Origin: Amyelois transitella | Taxonomy: Eukaryota > Arthropoda > Insecta > Lepidoptera > Pyralidae | Assembly: GCF_032362555.1 (NCBI RefSeq) | Contig: NC_083522.1 | Location: 1,590,001-1,654,000 of the forward strand | Length of the DNA: 64,000 nt | Direction: 5' to 3' | Shown: one piece after another, positions 14,637 to 27,500 of the stretch | Layout of the letters: the number at the start of each line of letters is the position of its first letter | Numbering within the stretch: position 1 is the stretch's first letter | Notes under the pieces: generated by a model | What the model was told of the DNA's origin: nothing | What the model saw: the letters and a program-made list of their open reading frames with translations, nothing else | Databases searched by the model: none | Translations under genes and position numbers: made by a program

Positions 14637-14809
14637 TGTTACGAACTCCTTAGAGTATTCCGAACTCCTTTGTAAAGGACAAGAACTTTGTATTTTAAAA
14701 TAAGAAAAATAAGAAAATAAATGACTGTCTGTTTTTTAAGCGTGCATCATCTTTTATTTACCAGCGCAAATATTATTATTTTATAATTATTTTCAGCAAA
14801 TTTCCTATA
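14637..14809 (+). repeat. 3' LTR of the BEL/Pao element
   Basis: 173 bp, preceded by a G-rich polypurine tract and followed by the target duplication ACTAG. Confidence 0.93.
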
Positions 14810-14814
14810 ACTAG

Positions 14815-15060
14815 AGGCCCGGCAAACGTTGTTTTGCTAAATAAATAATTTTTAAGTAATTTCTAGTTTAAAAAATATGTTTAGGGTGGACAACCCTTAT
14901 CACTTTGGGGTATGAAATATAGATGTTGGCCGATTCTCAGACCTCAATATGCTCACAAAATTTCATGAGAATCGGTTAAGCGGTTTCGCAGGAGAACGGG
15001 AACGAACATTGTGATACGAGAATTTTATATACAATAAGATTATCAATGTATACTCTTATG
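14815..15060 (+). repeat. RTE-like 3'-end repeat (GGCAAACGTTG type)
   Basis: Starts AGGCCCGGCAAACGTTGTTT and contains TGGACAACCCTTATCAC, GCCGATTCTCAGACCT, TTTCATGAGAATCGGTTAAG and GGGAACGAACATTGTGA. The same layout recurs at 62.95-63.43 kb. The BEL/Pao element inserted at its 5' edge. Confidence 0.75.
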
Positions 15061-15506
15061 GCTATCCTATAATAAGGAACAAATGTGATAGTGTGTTACT
15101 CTTTCACGCAAAATCTACTGGACGTAATTAAACAAAAATTAGTTACCCACACGGGTAGAATATAACCTGTAATAACATAATTACTTTCTATCCCGCAATT
15201 ACCACGGGAGCAAAACCCGGGGGCATAGTTGGTTATTTGCACTACCCTAACCTATTTAGTACCTGCCTTATAGGTACCTACTTCTTTTTTCTCTCATTGA
15301 CTTTTTTAAATCATAATGCTATTGTCATTCATAGAAACGTAGATAACGATTTGAAGTCTGAAGTCTATTGAAATCAAACATATTTTTTATTTATTTCTAT
15401 GAAAGCAAAAACTGGTTTCTATTTCGCTACTTAGATTTAAATACTAATGGTAGTTTCAGGGTTACTTTATCTAAATGAATCGACCATAATTTAACTTTTA
15501 ATCAGC
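15061..15506. other. Upstream region of ABCA gene 1
   Basis: AT-rich. A reverse fragment of the CCGCGACTTCGTCC-type repeat family is visible at about 15.1-15.22 kb (CTTTCACGCAAAATCTACTG, CCCGCAATTACCACGGGAG). No clear core promoter was recognised; the transcription start of ABCA gene 1 is unknown. Confidence 0.5.
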
Positions 15507-18500
15507 ATGCAGTCGGTATCAATACAGTCATCACCGCAGCCCAATGTGCAGTCAACTTCAAGCAAAACCTGGTGGGCTTTACTAGTCTTAATGTGGATGC
15601 ACTACAAAGTGCGCCGGAGACGATACATCGTCACGTTCCTAGAATTTGTGTCGCCGGCACTCCTTTTTTTACTGATGTTTCTAGTCAAAGATACAATTTA
15701 TTTAATTTCCTTTGATCCAACAGAAAAAGAGAATAGAACAGCGCTTTCAATGTTTGTGGTATGTACCTTCATCAGGATTTATTTATTCTATTTTTCCTAG
15801 TAAATTACATACAAGTTTTCACCCTAAATGCCTTTAAAATTGTTCCTATATATGATCTAACTTTACATATCAAGTAGGTATGTATTCTATAAGAAAATCC
15901 TTACGCAGTCACTCCGCACTGAATATGTCTACTTCTCAAGGGTTTAATGAGTACGTATGTAATAAATAATATGATTAATAAATTATTCAACGTGACAACA
16001 CAAAATTAAAATGTTGTAGGAACCTTACAGTATAAACCAGCTTCCTAAACCGCAAGTTGTCGCGTATTATCCAGCAAACAACCTGACTGATGAGCTGATG
16101 GCGAAGGTCGGCAAGTCACTGACTCTGACAAGAATCCGCAAACCTAACCTCGCACATCCTGGTAAGATAATCTGTGGAGTTGACGGCTATGCACTTATTC
16201 TATAGGACCTTTAGTATAGGTAATCGTATGATTGGCGTCACGTGGATTATATACCTATAAGGTTATCAGGTGCGGATCCTAGAATTCCTGAAAAGACCAG
16301 ATAAAGAAAATTAATAATTAAGATTAACAGTTTCTTAGTTCATGCTTACTACTTACTACACTACGTATATGTTTAATATGTATGCAAAATTTCATGGAGA
16401 CGTCCTTCAGTAATTTTGACGTGAAAGACTGACAAACATTCAAACAAACACACTTTCGCATAAGTAATATTAGTATGGAGCATTACTTATTTATATTTCT
16501 CTTTTAGACTTTATAACAGGATATTTCGGAAGTAATGATCAGTCTGCGGTAAAGAAATACATGAAAAATTACACGCCGTTTAATCATGCGTTTGTCTTAT
16601 TTCACGTAAGTAACCTACTACCTTAGTTTCACTATGAGCTTTTTAGCAAAATATAGATATAATAGAAAGATGAAGAGGTCTTCCTCTCCAAGAATAAAAT
16701 ATTTTCATCAAATAAAGCAAAAAGTAAACGTTACAACATACCAACAAATAAAAAATTAACAGAGAAAAGAGATGAATGGAGGAAGCTCCACTTAACTCCG
16801 TCGACAAGAATTAGTTCTTTAATTTGAAAAGAAGAGCAAAGTACTATCGTGTAGGAATCTGTCCTTCTTAGCCCTTGACACTTCTCCCGTTCGCCTCTGT
16901 CCACAATTCAGCAGCGTTTGTCAGCAACCTACTCATTATATGGAGCCACTCCCGTAAGTAACATATCTTAATCCAGCTATAATCATAGTTGTTCCACTTG
17001 GTAAATAAAAATACTTATATTACCCGTGTTGCCTCTGACAAGATCAGCGGGAAAAGTATAGAGTAAAAATATGTAAAAAAAAACAATTTTACAGAATGTG
17101 AATGGGACAAAACTGCCGATTCATCTCAATTACACAATAAGAATGAATAAAGATTTTCATACGCATGACTACAAATCGAGTGACAAAGAAATGGAATCAC
17201 AGTCTGTGCATGGTAAGTTTTTACATAGGAATAACATCTAAAGGATTAATTGTCTTGCTATAGGCTTCCAAGTTTAAATTTGGTAGATTAAAGATGAAAT
17301 TGATATTAGTTGGGACATCTGGTACCGCACTCGATTCCAAAGAACCTGAAAAAGAGATCGCGAGGAAAATAATCCAATTCCATCTTTAAGTAGTCAGCAA
17401 GTAGTTTAGTAAGTCAGCTACACGTAGTCATAGCCTTTTTAAAAGACGGTTGGCTCTATATGTTTTTTTTTTAATTTTAGGATTAGACTACGCAGAGTTT
17501 GTGAGGCTGCAATGGGCCATAGACTTGAGTTTTTTGGAACTGCGCGCTGGTCATCCCATAAAAAAGGTTTTTAATGCATTATCAGTACCTACACTAGATT
17601 ACGTTAAACTTGAATTTTGGTAGACATCACAGGACGGTTAGCTATTTGTCTCACCTAATGAGGAAACTGAGATTGCCATTGATGCGATGCCCGTCGCCTA
17701 ATAAAAAAATTATCCCAAGTGTTAAGAGTCTTTCCCTTGATCGACTTTACAATTTGTATTTGAAACAGCTGGAACAAACTATGTTTTTGTTCGATACCAT
17801 GATATATGCATATGCTTAATGGAAACCCTTTTGGTCGCAGCATGTAATTTATTTCTATTAAAATTAACACTAGGTACTTATAAAGAAGCAAAAAAAAGAT
17901 GATAAAAACTAAAATTAAATTTACAAATTATAGGTACCTACAGATCCTGCATATATCAACGTGCGGATGTGTGCCTAGAAGGCTGGCCATCCAAAATGGC
18001 AATGCTGATTCTCTGAGCCAGATAATTTCCCCACGGTCACGAGATACCTCAATCAGCTTTTTCGACAATTGTCCGAAATATTTTTTATTTTAATATTATG
18101 AATAATGTAATGTAACCTTTTGCGCCAAATAAAGATTTTTCTAACTTTACCAGAACAGAAGGGAAACTTAGATAATGTGTTTAATTTAAAGCAGTAATCC
18201 CTTAGTTGCCTTTTACGACATCCGTGGGAAAGAGATGGAGTGGTCCTATTCTAAAATGCTGGGAACCACAGGGCACAAATATCACTACAAGAGTCTTAAA
18301 ATATGTATTTTAGTTGGCGGCTCTTCGACAATTCCCGATTTGGAAGCCGAAGAAATCGTTGACGGCCGTGATTCTGTTGATGTTGCTGATACACGCAGCC
18401 TTGTTCGCGTCGCTCCTGCTCACCTTCGAGTTCCTCATGACCAAGCTGATAGCAGAACGAGCTTCGGGCATCCAGGTAAATCCACGATGGTCCTCATCGA

Positions 18501-21500
18501 TAGACTTGTAAACTTGCGATTCTTCCTGTGACTGTCGTAAAAGGCGACTAAGGGATATGCTTATTAACAAGGTATCTTGTAGGCTATGGGCTACCAATCT
18601 ATCATACATATATATGGTCACGTCTATATCCCTTGTGGGGTAGACAGAGCCAATAGTTTTGAAAAGACTGATAGGCCACCTTCAGCTATTTGGCTTTAAG
18701 ATATGATTGAGATTCAAATAGTGACAGGTTGCTAGCCCATCGCCTAGAAAAGAATCCCAAGTTTGTAAGCCTATCCCTTAGTCGCCTTTTACGACATCCA
18801 TGGGAATGAGATGGAGTGGTCCTATTCTTTTTTGTATTGGTGTCGAGAACCACACGGCACTAGCAATCTAAAACTATATGAATATCAATTATATCATTAA
18901 GCCAAACGCTGAACGCGGCATATCAATCTTTTTGACACTGTTGGCTCTGTCTATTCCGCAAGGGATATATACGTGATTATATGTACGTATGTATAGAGCG
19001 TTCGTTGTTATTGGTTGATAGAGTCGTTTGATAGGTTGTTGTGACTTGTAACGTAGATATATCGCCGCAAACCCATCAACAATTTCTGTTCACAGGAGCT
19101 CATTCAAATGGTCGGGGTAACACCTGAATTGCTGGGACTGTCGCATTTCCTCAACGTACTTCCAGGGGGCGTCGTGTACAGCGTCATTGGCGCTATATTA
19201 CTCACCAGCGACGGTATACCCGTACTGGAGTTCTCCAATGGTTTTCTTATCGCTCTGGGGGCTTAGACAAAGTAACATTTTGAAAACGATGACGAAGTTC
19301 GGCAATAAAAAAATGTATGGGATGACATAAGCCTTCGCTAAATCACGTGATCGATCGAGATCGATAACAAAATTGGTAGACAATGTTTACATTCATGTCG
19401 AAAACGAAGCGAAATCGTCAATTAGCGAATTGTTTATTCGCCTATTTCAATACAAATGCGTAGCCAAGCGGCACTTTTGACGTTCGCTTTCTCTTCGGGA
19501 GCGATCGTTCGATTCGACATGTGTTCGCCATAATAACGAAAGCTTGGGGGCTGTCGATATCGCTACAAAATGGCCGAAAATTACAGTCAGCTGTGATTTG
19601 TATACAAGGGCTACGTTGCGTTAATACAGTTTTATTTATATAAAAATGCATTCTTTACGTTTATTGTGGGCTGCACATAATGAGAATACCTGGGTGAGGC
19701 GTCAAAGGCGATTTTCATCAAGAAGACATATGGAAACGATTGAAGATATGCCGGAATTGTTGTTTATACAACATTTCAGGCTTGATAAAAAAACTTTTCG
19801 ACGATTATGCGACGAACTAAAAAGATATACTGGATTGAAAGGATCCAATGAAATTTCCCTGGAAGTGAAGGTAAGAACTTTCATAAGGATTAACCTCATA
19901 GGGAAATAAGTATACTTATCTCTAAACTTAGAATACTTATAGAAATTTCTATAGTCTAATCCTATAAAGAAAACCACACGAGTATGCAGAGACATTACTG
20001 TGTTTTTCAGGTACTGTGTACTCTAAGCTTTTTAGCCGCAGGGTCATACCAGAGAATTGTAGGTGTGGGACAATATTTGACACAGCGGACTACAAGTCGC
20101 TGTGTCAGGGAGGTTGTGAATTCTTTAAATCACAATTGGATGGTCAGCAGGTGGATAGTGTTTCCACAAACACCACATGAGAGATCTTTAATCAAAGAGA
20201 AGTAAGTGTATTATAAAGATATAAAACCTTTCTTAATATTTGTCACCTAGGCCTACAGCCAGTATTTGTTATGAAATTGTTAACATTTCCAGATTCCATA
20301 GAAGACATAATTTGCCTGGAATTATTGGGTGCATTGATTGTACCCATATAGCTATAGTAAGACCAGACGAGGATGAATATTCATTTTTTAATAGAAAAGG
20401 ATATCATTCATTAAATGTTCAAGTGGTAAGAAACTAGACTTAATTTTTATTATCAAAACACCTAAATATACTACTCTTTATATGTTGTGCAATAAAGTGT
20501 TAATTCAATTCAAATGGCCTGAATATACCTGTCAAAGGTATCACATATCACATGTAAATAAATATATAGGGACAAATCACACAGATTGAGTATCATATAA
20601 CTTTTTATCAATTGTTATATCCCCAAAACAAATTGTTTTGTATATTTTTTCCCCAGATATGCGATTTCGATTTAAAAATAATTAATGTCAATTCAAAATT
20701 TGGTGGTGCTACACATGACTCCCACATATGGTCCGCTAGTCATGTAGAGACTTTCATGCGAGGGCTTCATGAAAGTGGTGAACATGTTTGGTTATTAGGT
20801 ATGTAAGACATTTTTTCTTATATTTCATTGCAAACCATAATAGATAAAAAACTTATATGGAATAAACATATGTAAAGTATTACTTTTAAATAATACATCT
20901 ACTTCTATAAACTATTGGAAATCAACTCAATTAAATTAGTATTCATTGTTTGCCACCCAAGTATACATTATAGTTCTTCAATTTATTTTGAATAAAATAT
21001 TTATTGAGTATGTAATTTCAGGGGATTCTGGATATCCACAGCGACCTTGGTTGATGACGCCTATACTAGATGCTGAACAAGGGTCTCAAGAAGAAATATA
21101 TACCAGATGTCATGTGCAAGCCAGATCTCGTATAGAACGATGTTTTGGATTACTGAAGGCTCGTTGGAGGTGTATGCTTCGACACCGTGTTCTTCACTAT
21201 CAGCCTTACGTGGCTAGCAGAATTATTAACGCATGTTGTGTATTGCATAATATTGCAATACATGCTAAACTACCTGCTCCAACAGATATGCCAGCTGAGG
21301 CTCTTGATGATAGTGAAGATCAAAGTATACAGCATAACACCTCTACAACCAACACTAATCAAAACGAGTTAATTCGAGGAAGGGCTATGCGAAATTATCT
21401 AGTCAGTAGAATGCAGCATTCTACTGACTAGATAATTCTGTCTGTATATATGTAAATGAATAAGTATAAAATTTTGTTTACTTAAAATTTAATGGTTTCA

Positions 21501-24500
21501 TTTTATTTAAGCTTAAGTATATTTTTTTAAGTTAGTATCAAATGAAAAAGAAAGTAATAATAATAATATAACAATTTTAATAAGTATCCAGTCTTTTAAC
21601 TTATCAATATACTTATCTACTTATTTTAATATTTAACATATTTAACAATAATAAAATCAAAAAATATATTCATGTAACAAATTATTAATCTTACAAATAT
21701 AATTGTATATTCTATGACTAATCTAGAAGAAGCAGTCTTTTAATTTATAATTGTATATTCTATCACTAGTCTAGAAGAAGCAGTCTTAATTTTGTAATCA
21801 GTCTCAAACTGTAATAAAAATATATAAATAAGTTTGATGAAGCTTATGATATAAAACATTTCTTAGCTAAAATTCTTAGGCAGATTTAGGGTGTTACGTA
21901 ATAACCGCAGTAGAGACAACAACCGCTCAATATTTCGAGTGAGCATCTACTCATTGCTCAGTGGTTCTGTGTTGTCTCTACTGCGGTAATAGTCGAGCCA
22001 AGCTTGTGCGATACCGACGAGCGAGCTAAACACTAGGTTACGCTCGTGCTCCACTTCCAGCGCTCTCGTGTCTCGCTCGTGTCGTTGCAGGTTACGAGCT
22101 TCCTCTATTGCCAGCGCTCTCATATCCCGCTCGTTTTGCTGCCGGATTCGAGCTTCCTCCAGCTCCAAGCGGCGTAGTTCCACGGCAGAAAACTCTTGCG
22201 CCGCTCGTTCGAACGGGGTCGGAGCCAGCCTGCGGCGCGCGCGCAGCCGCGGGCGGCCGGAGCCCGCTGACGCGGCGGAGCGCGGCGTGTCCGGCGTCGC
22301 CGCCCGCGGCCGGCGTCGGGCCGGCGGCGCGCTGGAGGCAGCTGCACGTCTCCGAGAGCGAGGAGTGGCGGGCGCGGGTGACGGCGCGGGCGGGGGCGGG
22401 GGCGAAGGTAGCGGCTGTGAGTCATATGTGCCAGGTTGTGGCGATACTGATGAAGGCATTTCTGTAAAAGACAAAAATAAACTTGTTTCATTATTAAATA
22501 GTTATAGTAACTAGCTGTTTTGGGTTTGATATCGAATGCAGATCACGCCATAAGTATTCTTTAAAAAAAATATTCAGTGTACTATCTTAACTTTTCTATT
22601 GTTTTTTATTATGTGTATAAATAGATACTCAAAAAACTAAAGTAGCTATTACACCCCATTTGTTTAGATATATATTTTAAAATTAGGATATTTGTAAATA
22701 AGTTTTATAAAAAATTGTTAAATTGACGTCTTTGTAGAAAAGGCTGCGGTGAAGTTTGTTGCGCCGCTTCTTCTTCACCTGCGCTTTGGAAGTCGGCGGT
22801 AGACTTAGTTATAAGTACATTTTTGACGTCAATAAGAAATGTATTGCATCCAATATTGAGAATAAAGATTTCATTTTCATTTCATTGATTTTCATTCAAT
22901 ACTAAAACATATACAAAACTGCCTTATTTATGAGAATTTCAGAGCTAGATTTTATTAATTCACTATCAAAACGACATACCAACAGCATGATCCACATATA
23001 CTGGATCATCTTCTTGGGCAACAACTGCAGATGATTGAGAGGGTGCAGGTGCAGAAAATTGAGGTCTCTGAAAAAGTTATTATGGTGATATTTATTGAAT
23101 ATGTAGATACTTAATTAAATAGTATACTGTTTTATCTAATTATATATGTGTAATGGCTAAAATTTTTAATTTCTAATATTCAAGTACAATATTTATTCAA
23201 CAAGATTTACCTAGTTAGTATTGATTTTTAGCTAATAATTTTGTTACATGAGGTACTGGAAAATAAGGTTAATACATACACTAAATCCAAGCTCTTGTAT
23301 AGAGTCTTGTCCTTCCACTGCTGTTGGGCCGATAATAGCCAGAACCCTTTCCTCCAAATGCGACAAGGATTTCTGGCTAGCCGGTCCACCACCAGTCCCT
23401 CTGGCATGTTGCCGCAAGGTCAGACCTTTTTTCTTAGTCTTTGATTTTAAATCGGCCCATACCTTTTTGGAATTATCAGTCATAAGTATGCATACAACCA
23501 CATAAGTTGAAAATTGGTAACTCCACTCTTCAAATACGGCTATTGGAATAGAATTGCTAGTCATTACTTACTTTTTTCCACTTGTCTGTTGTTTTGTGGA
23601 CACCACCACCAACGGAATTTAATATATTAGTAAGATCAGACCATAATTGGTCTGACCGTACTCGACCTTGTGCCCCTGCAACAGGCCTAGCCAGGTCCCC
23701 ATGACTGTAACATAAGTAACGGTTCAATACACAAATGCTTCATTGTTATTATCGCGTCATTGTTTACATTAGCGATTGAAGTGGTACCAAAGTTTTGTAC
23801 GATTGAATTTAAAAGAAATGGTAAAAATAACTTGGATTTACCTACCTTTCCATATACTCCAGTAGAGTTGAGAGTTGTTCGGGACTGGCCCTTACCCTAG
23901 AATCCATTTTAACACTAAAAATAAAAAAAAATAACTATATTTATTTTGAACAGTTACAATCACAATGATTCTATTTAATTTTGAAGAAATCTACGTAAAA
24001 ACTATGTAAAAACACTCTAATAATTTAACACTATCAAAGTTTTGCTATAAGATTATTAAAAAGCGTCAAGAATTAATAATATCAATTAAAAACGACTCAC
24101 CACACTCACAGTAAACACTCACTTAAACTTTAGAATAATCCCGCTTTGTTTGTTCCAATTTGACACTGACAGCTAAATTTTCGTTACCATAGCCAATATT
24201 CGTTTGTTTATCGAACGATCCGTTCGACACAACGATCGCGACAATTGCGTTACATTGGCTAGGAAATGTTTATCGTTATCTCTAAGACGAAAAAGAACTT
24301 CGACATCGTTTCGTTAAGAAGCGATACTACATTGTCTAAGCCTCCTGTTCCTGTTACTACATTTTGTGTCGATTGTCGCTATGGCGTTCGTATGTAGTTT
24401 CATTACTAATGAACGTGAGTGTTTTATCTCTTTTTATTCGTGACTTATGTTAGTTTTCAATTTTCATCTTTTTCATTGATTCATATAGGTAGTCATGTCT

Positions 24501-27500
24501 ATATCTCTTACGGGGTGGACCAACAGTCTTGAAAAGACTGAATGGCCACGTTCAGCCGTATGGCTTAATGATGGTATTGAGATTCAAATAGTGACAGGTT
24601 GCTAGCCCATCGCCTAAAAAAAGAATCCCAAGTTTGTAAGCCTAACCCTTAGTTGCCTTCTACGACAGTCACAGGAAGAAACTATGTATTCTTATTAATC
24701 GCGTTTAGCGTCTTAATGTGGTATGTTTGTGTTTAAATAACTTATCAGACATTTTCTCTTCCACCAAGTTAAGCATACAATCGTTAGGTGCCCCTCGGCA
24801 GGGCCACTAAAGCGAGTCCCTTCGTGTGTCAAACGCCCAATCCTAGATCATACATACATACATATGGGACTCGTGGGGTAGATAGAGACAACAGTCTTGA
24901 AAAAACTGATAGGCTACGCTCAGCTATTTGGCTTAATGATAGAATAGAATAGATTTATTTTCAAAATTGGATACAAGGTATCACTTATTGACGTCACATC
25001 ACTTAAATCTAATTATAGCTACTACCGCTTCTAAAGCGCATGTGTAGAAGAAGCGGCGGAACAAACTACACTGCAGCATTTTCATCGGACGTCAATGATA
25101 GAATTATATGAATATGATGATGATAGAATTGAGATTCAAATAGTGACAGGTTGCTAGCCCATCGCCTAAAAAAAGAACCCCAAGTTTGTAAGCCTATACC
25201 TTAGTCGCCTTTTACGAAATCCATGGGAAAGAGATGGAGTGGTCTTATTCTTTTTTGCGTACTGGTGGCGAAATCCTCCAGGGTGAGGTTGCAACCATGC
25301 CATAAGTCTATGTGAAAATAATATCTCTCTTTCTCACAGCTCGCCACTCGATAACTCTAGCGACTCTGTTGTACTTCGGACTGATGGTACCCGCGTTTAT
25401 AGTCGCCGCCAACCGCGTGCCCAGGGTGCTGGTCTGCCTCACCGGGGTCCTGCCTTACGTTCCCGCCGTCTGGTTCAACCACGAGATAACTTATCTGGAA
25501 ATCACGGGTGAGTCAAATTCAAATTCAAAATTTTTATTCATTACTATAGGATACTGTATATCGCTTAATAATTGTCAAAACGGTATGGTTTAAAAACATT
25601 GGTTGACGTCAAATAAATTACTTAAAACTAAGTTTACGGCCGCTTCCAAGGCGTCAGTGCAGAAGAAGCGGTAACAAACTGCACTGTAATTGAAGTATAT
25701 GGTAGTATGATGTTATACGGGGGTGTTCACAATTAAACAACCAGGAAGTTATAGGTTCGATGACAAACAGTAACTGACTTTATTATTGACTAGGTGTGCC
25801 CGCGACTTCGTCCGCGTGGAATAGTTATTTTGGGCACCATGAAGCCCTCAAGGATAAATAATTTTCCCCGTTTTCCATTATTTCTTCGCTCCTTATAGTT
25901 GCAGCGTGATGATATATAGTCTAAAGCCTTCCTCGATAAATGTTCTATTCAACACAAAAAGAATTTTTCAATTCGAACCAGTAGTTCCTGAGATTAGCGC
26001 GTTCAAACAAACAAACAAACTCTTCAGCTTTATAATATTAGTTTAGATTTTAAATAGAACATAGAATGGTGGTGGAGGTGCTACGTAGGTTATTTATCTA
26101 GATCTCTAAATCTAGCTTATAACAGTCAATGAACTAATACAATAAGGTTACATAGATTTATTGAGGGTTTGTGTCGTCACACTTCAGTAGGTATTATGTA
26201 GACAATGTGCATTCGTTCACGATTTAGGAGATCTATTGTATTTGTTTGACGTCCGTTGAAAAGACTGCAGTGTAGTTTGCTCTATCGCTACTTTTACACA
26301 TGCGATTTGGAAGCGGTAGTAGATATAATAGTGATGTGACGTCAATAAGTGATACCTTGAATCCAATTTTGAAAATAAATCTATTCTATCACACTTGTGG
26401 TCTATACAAGCGCGCATCATAACTTTGTTCTTTCTCCTGCCGTGATTCCCTGTTACATCCTCACCTCAGTAGCGGGGCCCGGGGTCCGCGTTAATGATGG
26501 GGTGTGGTTTTATTTCTCAAAAGATTACCGAATTTGTAAAGATTTCTACAAAGTCGGTAATTAACTAACTATATTAATGTAAATAATATCTAGCTTTTTG
26601 AGTGTTAATAGACGTCAGAACGATATTTTGTTTTGTTTTTATATTTCACGCAACACTTAGAATTACTGGATAATGCATAAAGTGGCCTTCGAGTCTTGTC
26701 TCCATTATTTTAATCTTTAGCAAGGCATAAAGGTAATGAATCAAATGTATCGGGTATATACAATTATATAGTAGGTATTTGCTTATATTTAACTTTTAAT
26801 TTGAATTAGTAGGTATAATTATATTCTTTTTCACTAGATACACTCGTTGAAAATTTGTTTATATTTAGTATTTCATGTTTCTCTATAAGCGAATACTTAA
26901 GTATATCCTCTTGAGAAATAATTTATTTAAACATACCCTAAGTACCTACCTTTAGAATAAAACTGAGAAGCATGTAAACTATTGTAGGTGAGGGTTTGTC
27001 ATTGCAAACTATGATGTCTGCGCACACTGAAGACACCTGCTCTGTGTTCTGGGCGTATCTGTTCCTGGTACTCCAAAGCGGGGTCCTTTTCTGGGTCACG
27101 TGGTACCTCGGCCGGGTGCGCCCGCGCAAGTACGGCACAGCGCAGCCGTGGAACTTCTGTTTTCGGGTGAGTTTTTACCGCGCATGCGTAGATAGAGCTA
27201 TGTATTTGTATTCCCTTCCTTCGTCTAGAAATCCCTATAAAACAATTGTCATCTGCATCTATTTCTTAATCATTTCCCGCAGAGGAGTCCTTTGCTGAGA
27301 AGTAGAAAATGCAAATTAAAAATACTGCATAACAGGATTAGCGTCGTTTTCTTGGGTGAGTCCCAGAGGACGCCTTTAGGACCACGTCTAGGGAGTGGGT
27401 AATCTAATAATATGAAGAATATCGATCAGACCTTTGTCATAGCTTCAACTCCATTTGCCCGAATGTGCAGGTTTTCCATTTACCAGTTTCAAGTATAAGT

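Larger units (their letters stand above)
8749..14814 (+). mobile_element. BEL/Pao LTR retrotransposon
   Basis: Two 173-bp LTRs (8754-8926 and 14637-14809) flank a gag-pol region. A 5-bp target duplication ACTAG lies at 8749-8753 and 14810-14814. The LTRs begin TGTTACG and end CCTATA, and look identical by eye, suggesting a young insertion. A primer-binding-like TTGGTCCTTTTCGAGC follows the 5' LTR, and a purine tract rich in G (14624-14636) precedes the 3' LTR. The domain order protease, reverse transcriptase, RNase H, integrase with a BEL/Pao-type C-terminus supports the class. The element landed at the start of an older CTAGAGGCCCGGCAAACG repeat. Confidence 0.95.
19258..24344 (+). mobile_element. 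PIF/Harbinger DNA transposon, 5,087 bp
   Basis: Terminal inverted repeats GGGGCTTAGACAA (19258-19270) and TTGTCTAAGCCTC (24332-24344) match with one mismatch; subterminal sequences also correspond (ACGATGACGAAGTTC against ACGATGTCGAAGTTC). The 3-bp target duplication CTG (19255-19257 and 24345-24347) fits the CWG preference of this superfamily. It carries both genes expected of an autonomous element, a DDE transposase on + and a Myb/SANT-like protein on -, convergent. The position inside a coding exon of ABCA gene 1 is certain from the reading frame. Confidence 0.95.
19096..24414 (+). other. ABCA gene 1 exon 7, split by a transposon
   Basis: Coding parts 19096-19257 and 24348-24414 are separated by the Harbinger element and its duplicated CTG. 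With the element and one CTG removed, the 229-bp exon reads in phase with both neighbours (..NGFLIAL then [14 protein letters not shown]..), a hydrophobic membrane segment. With the element present, the frame meets TAG five bases into it (19264-19266). Clean reading after removal shows the insertion is recent relative to gene decay. Confidence 0.93.
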
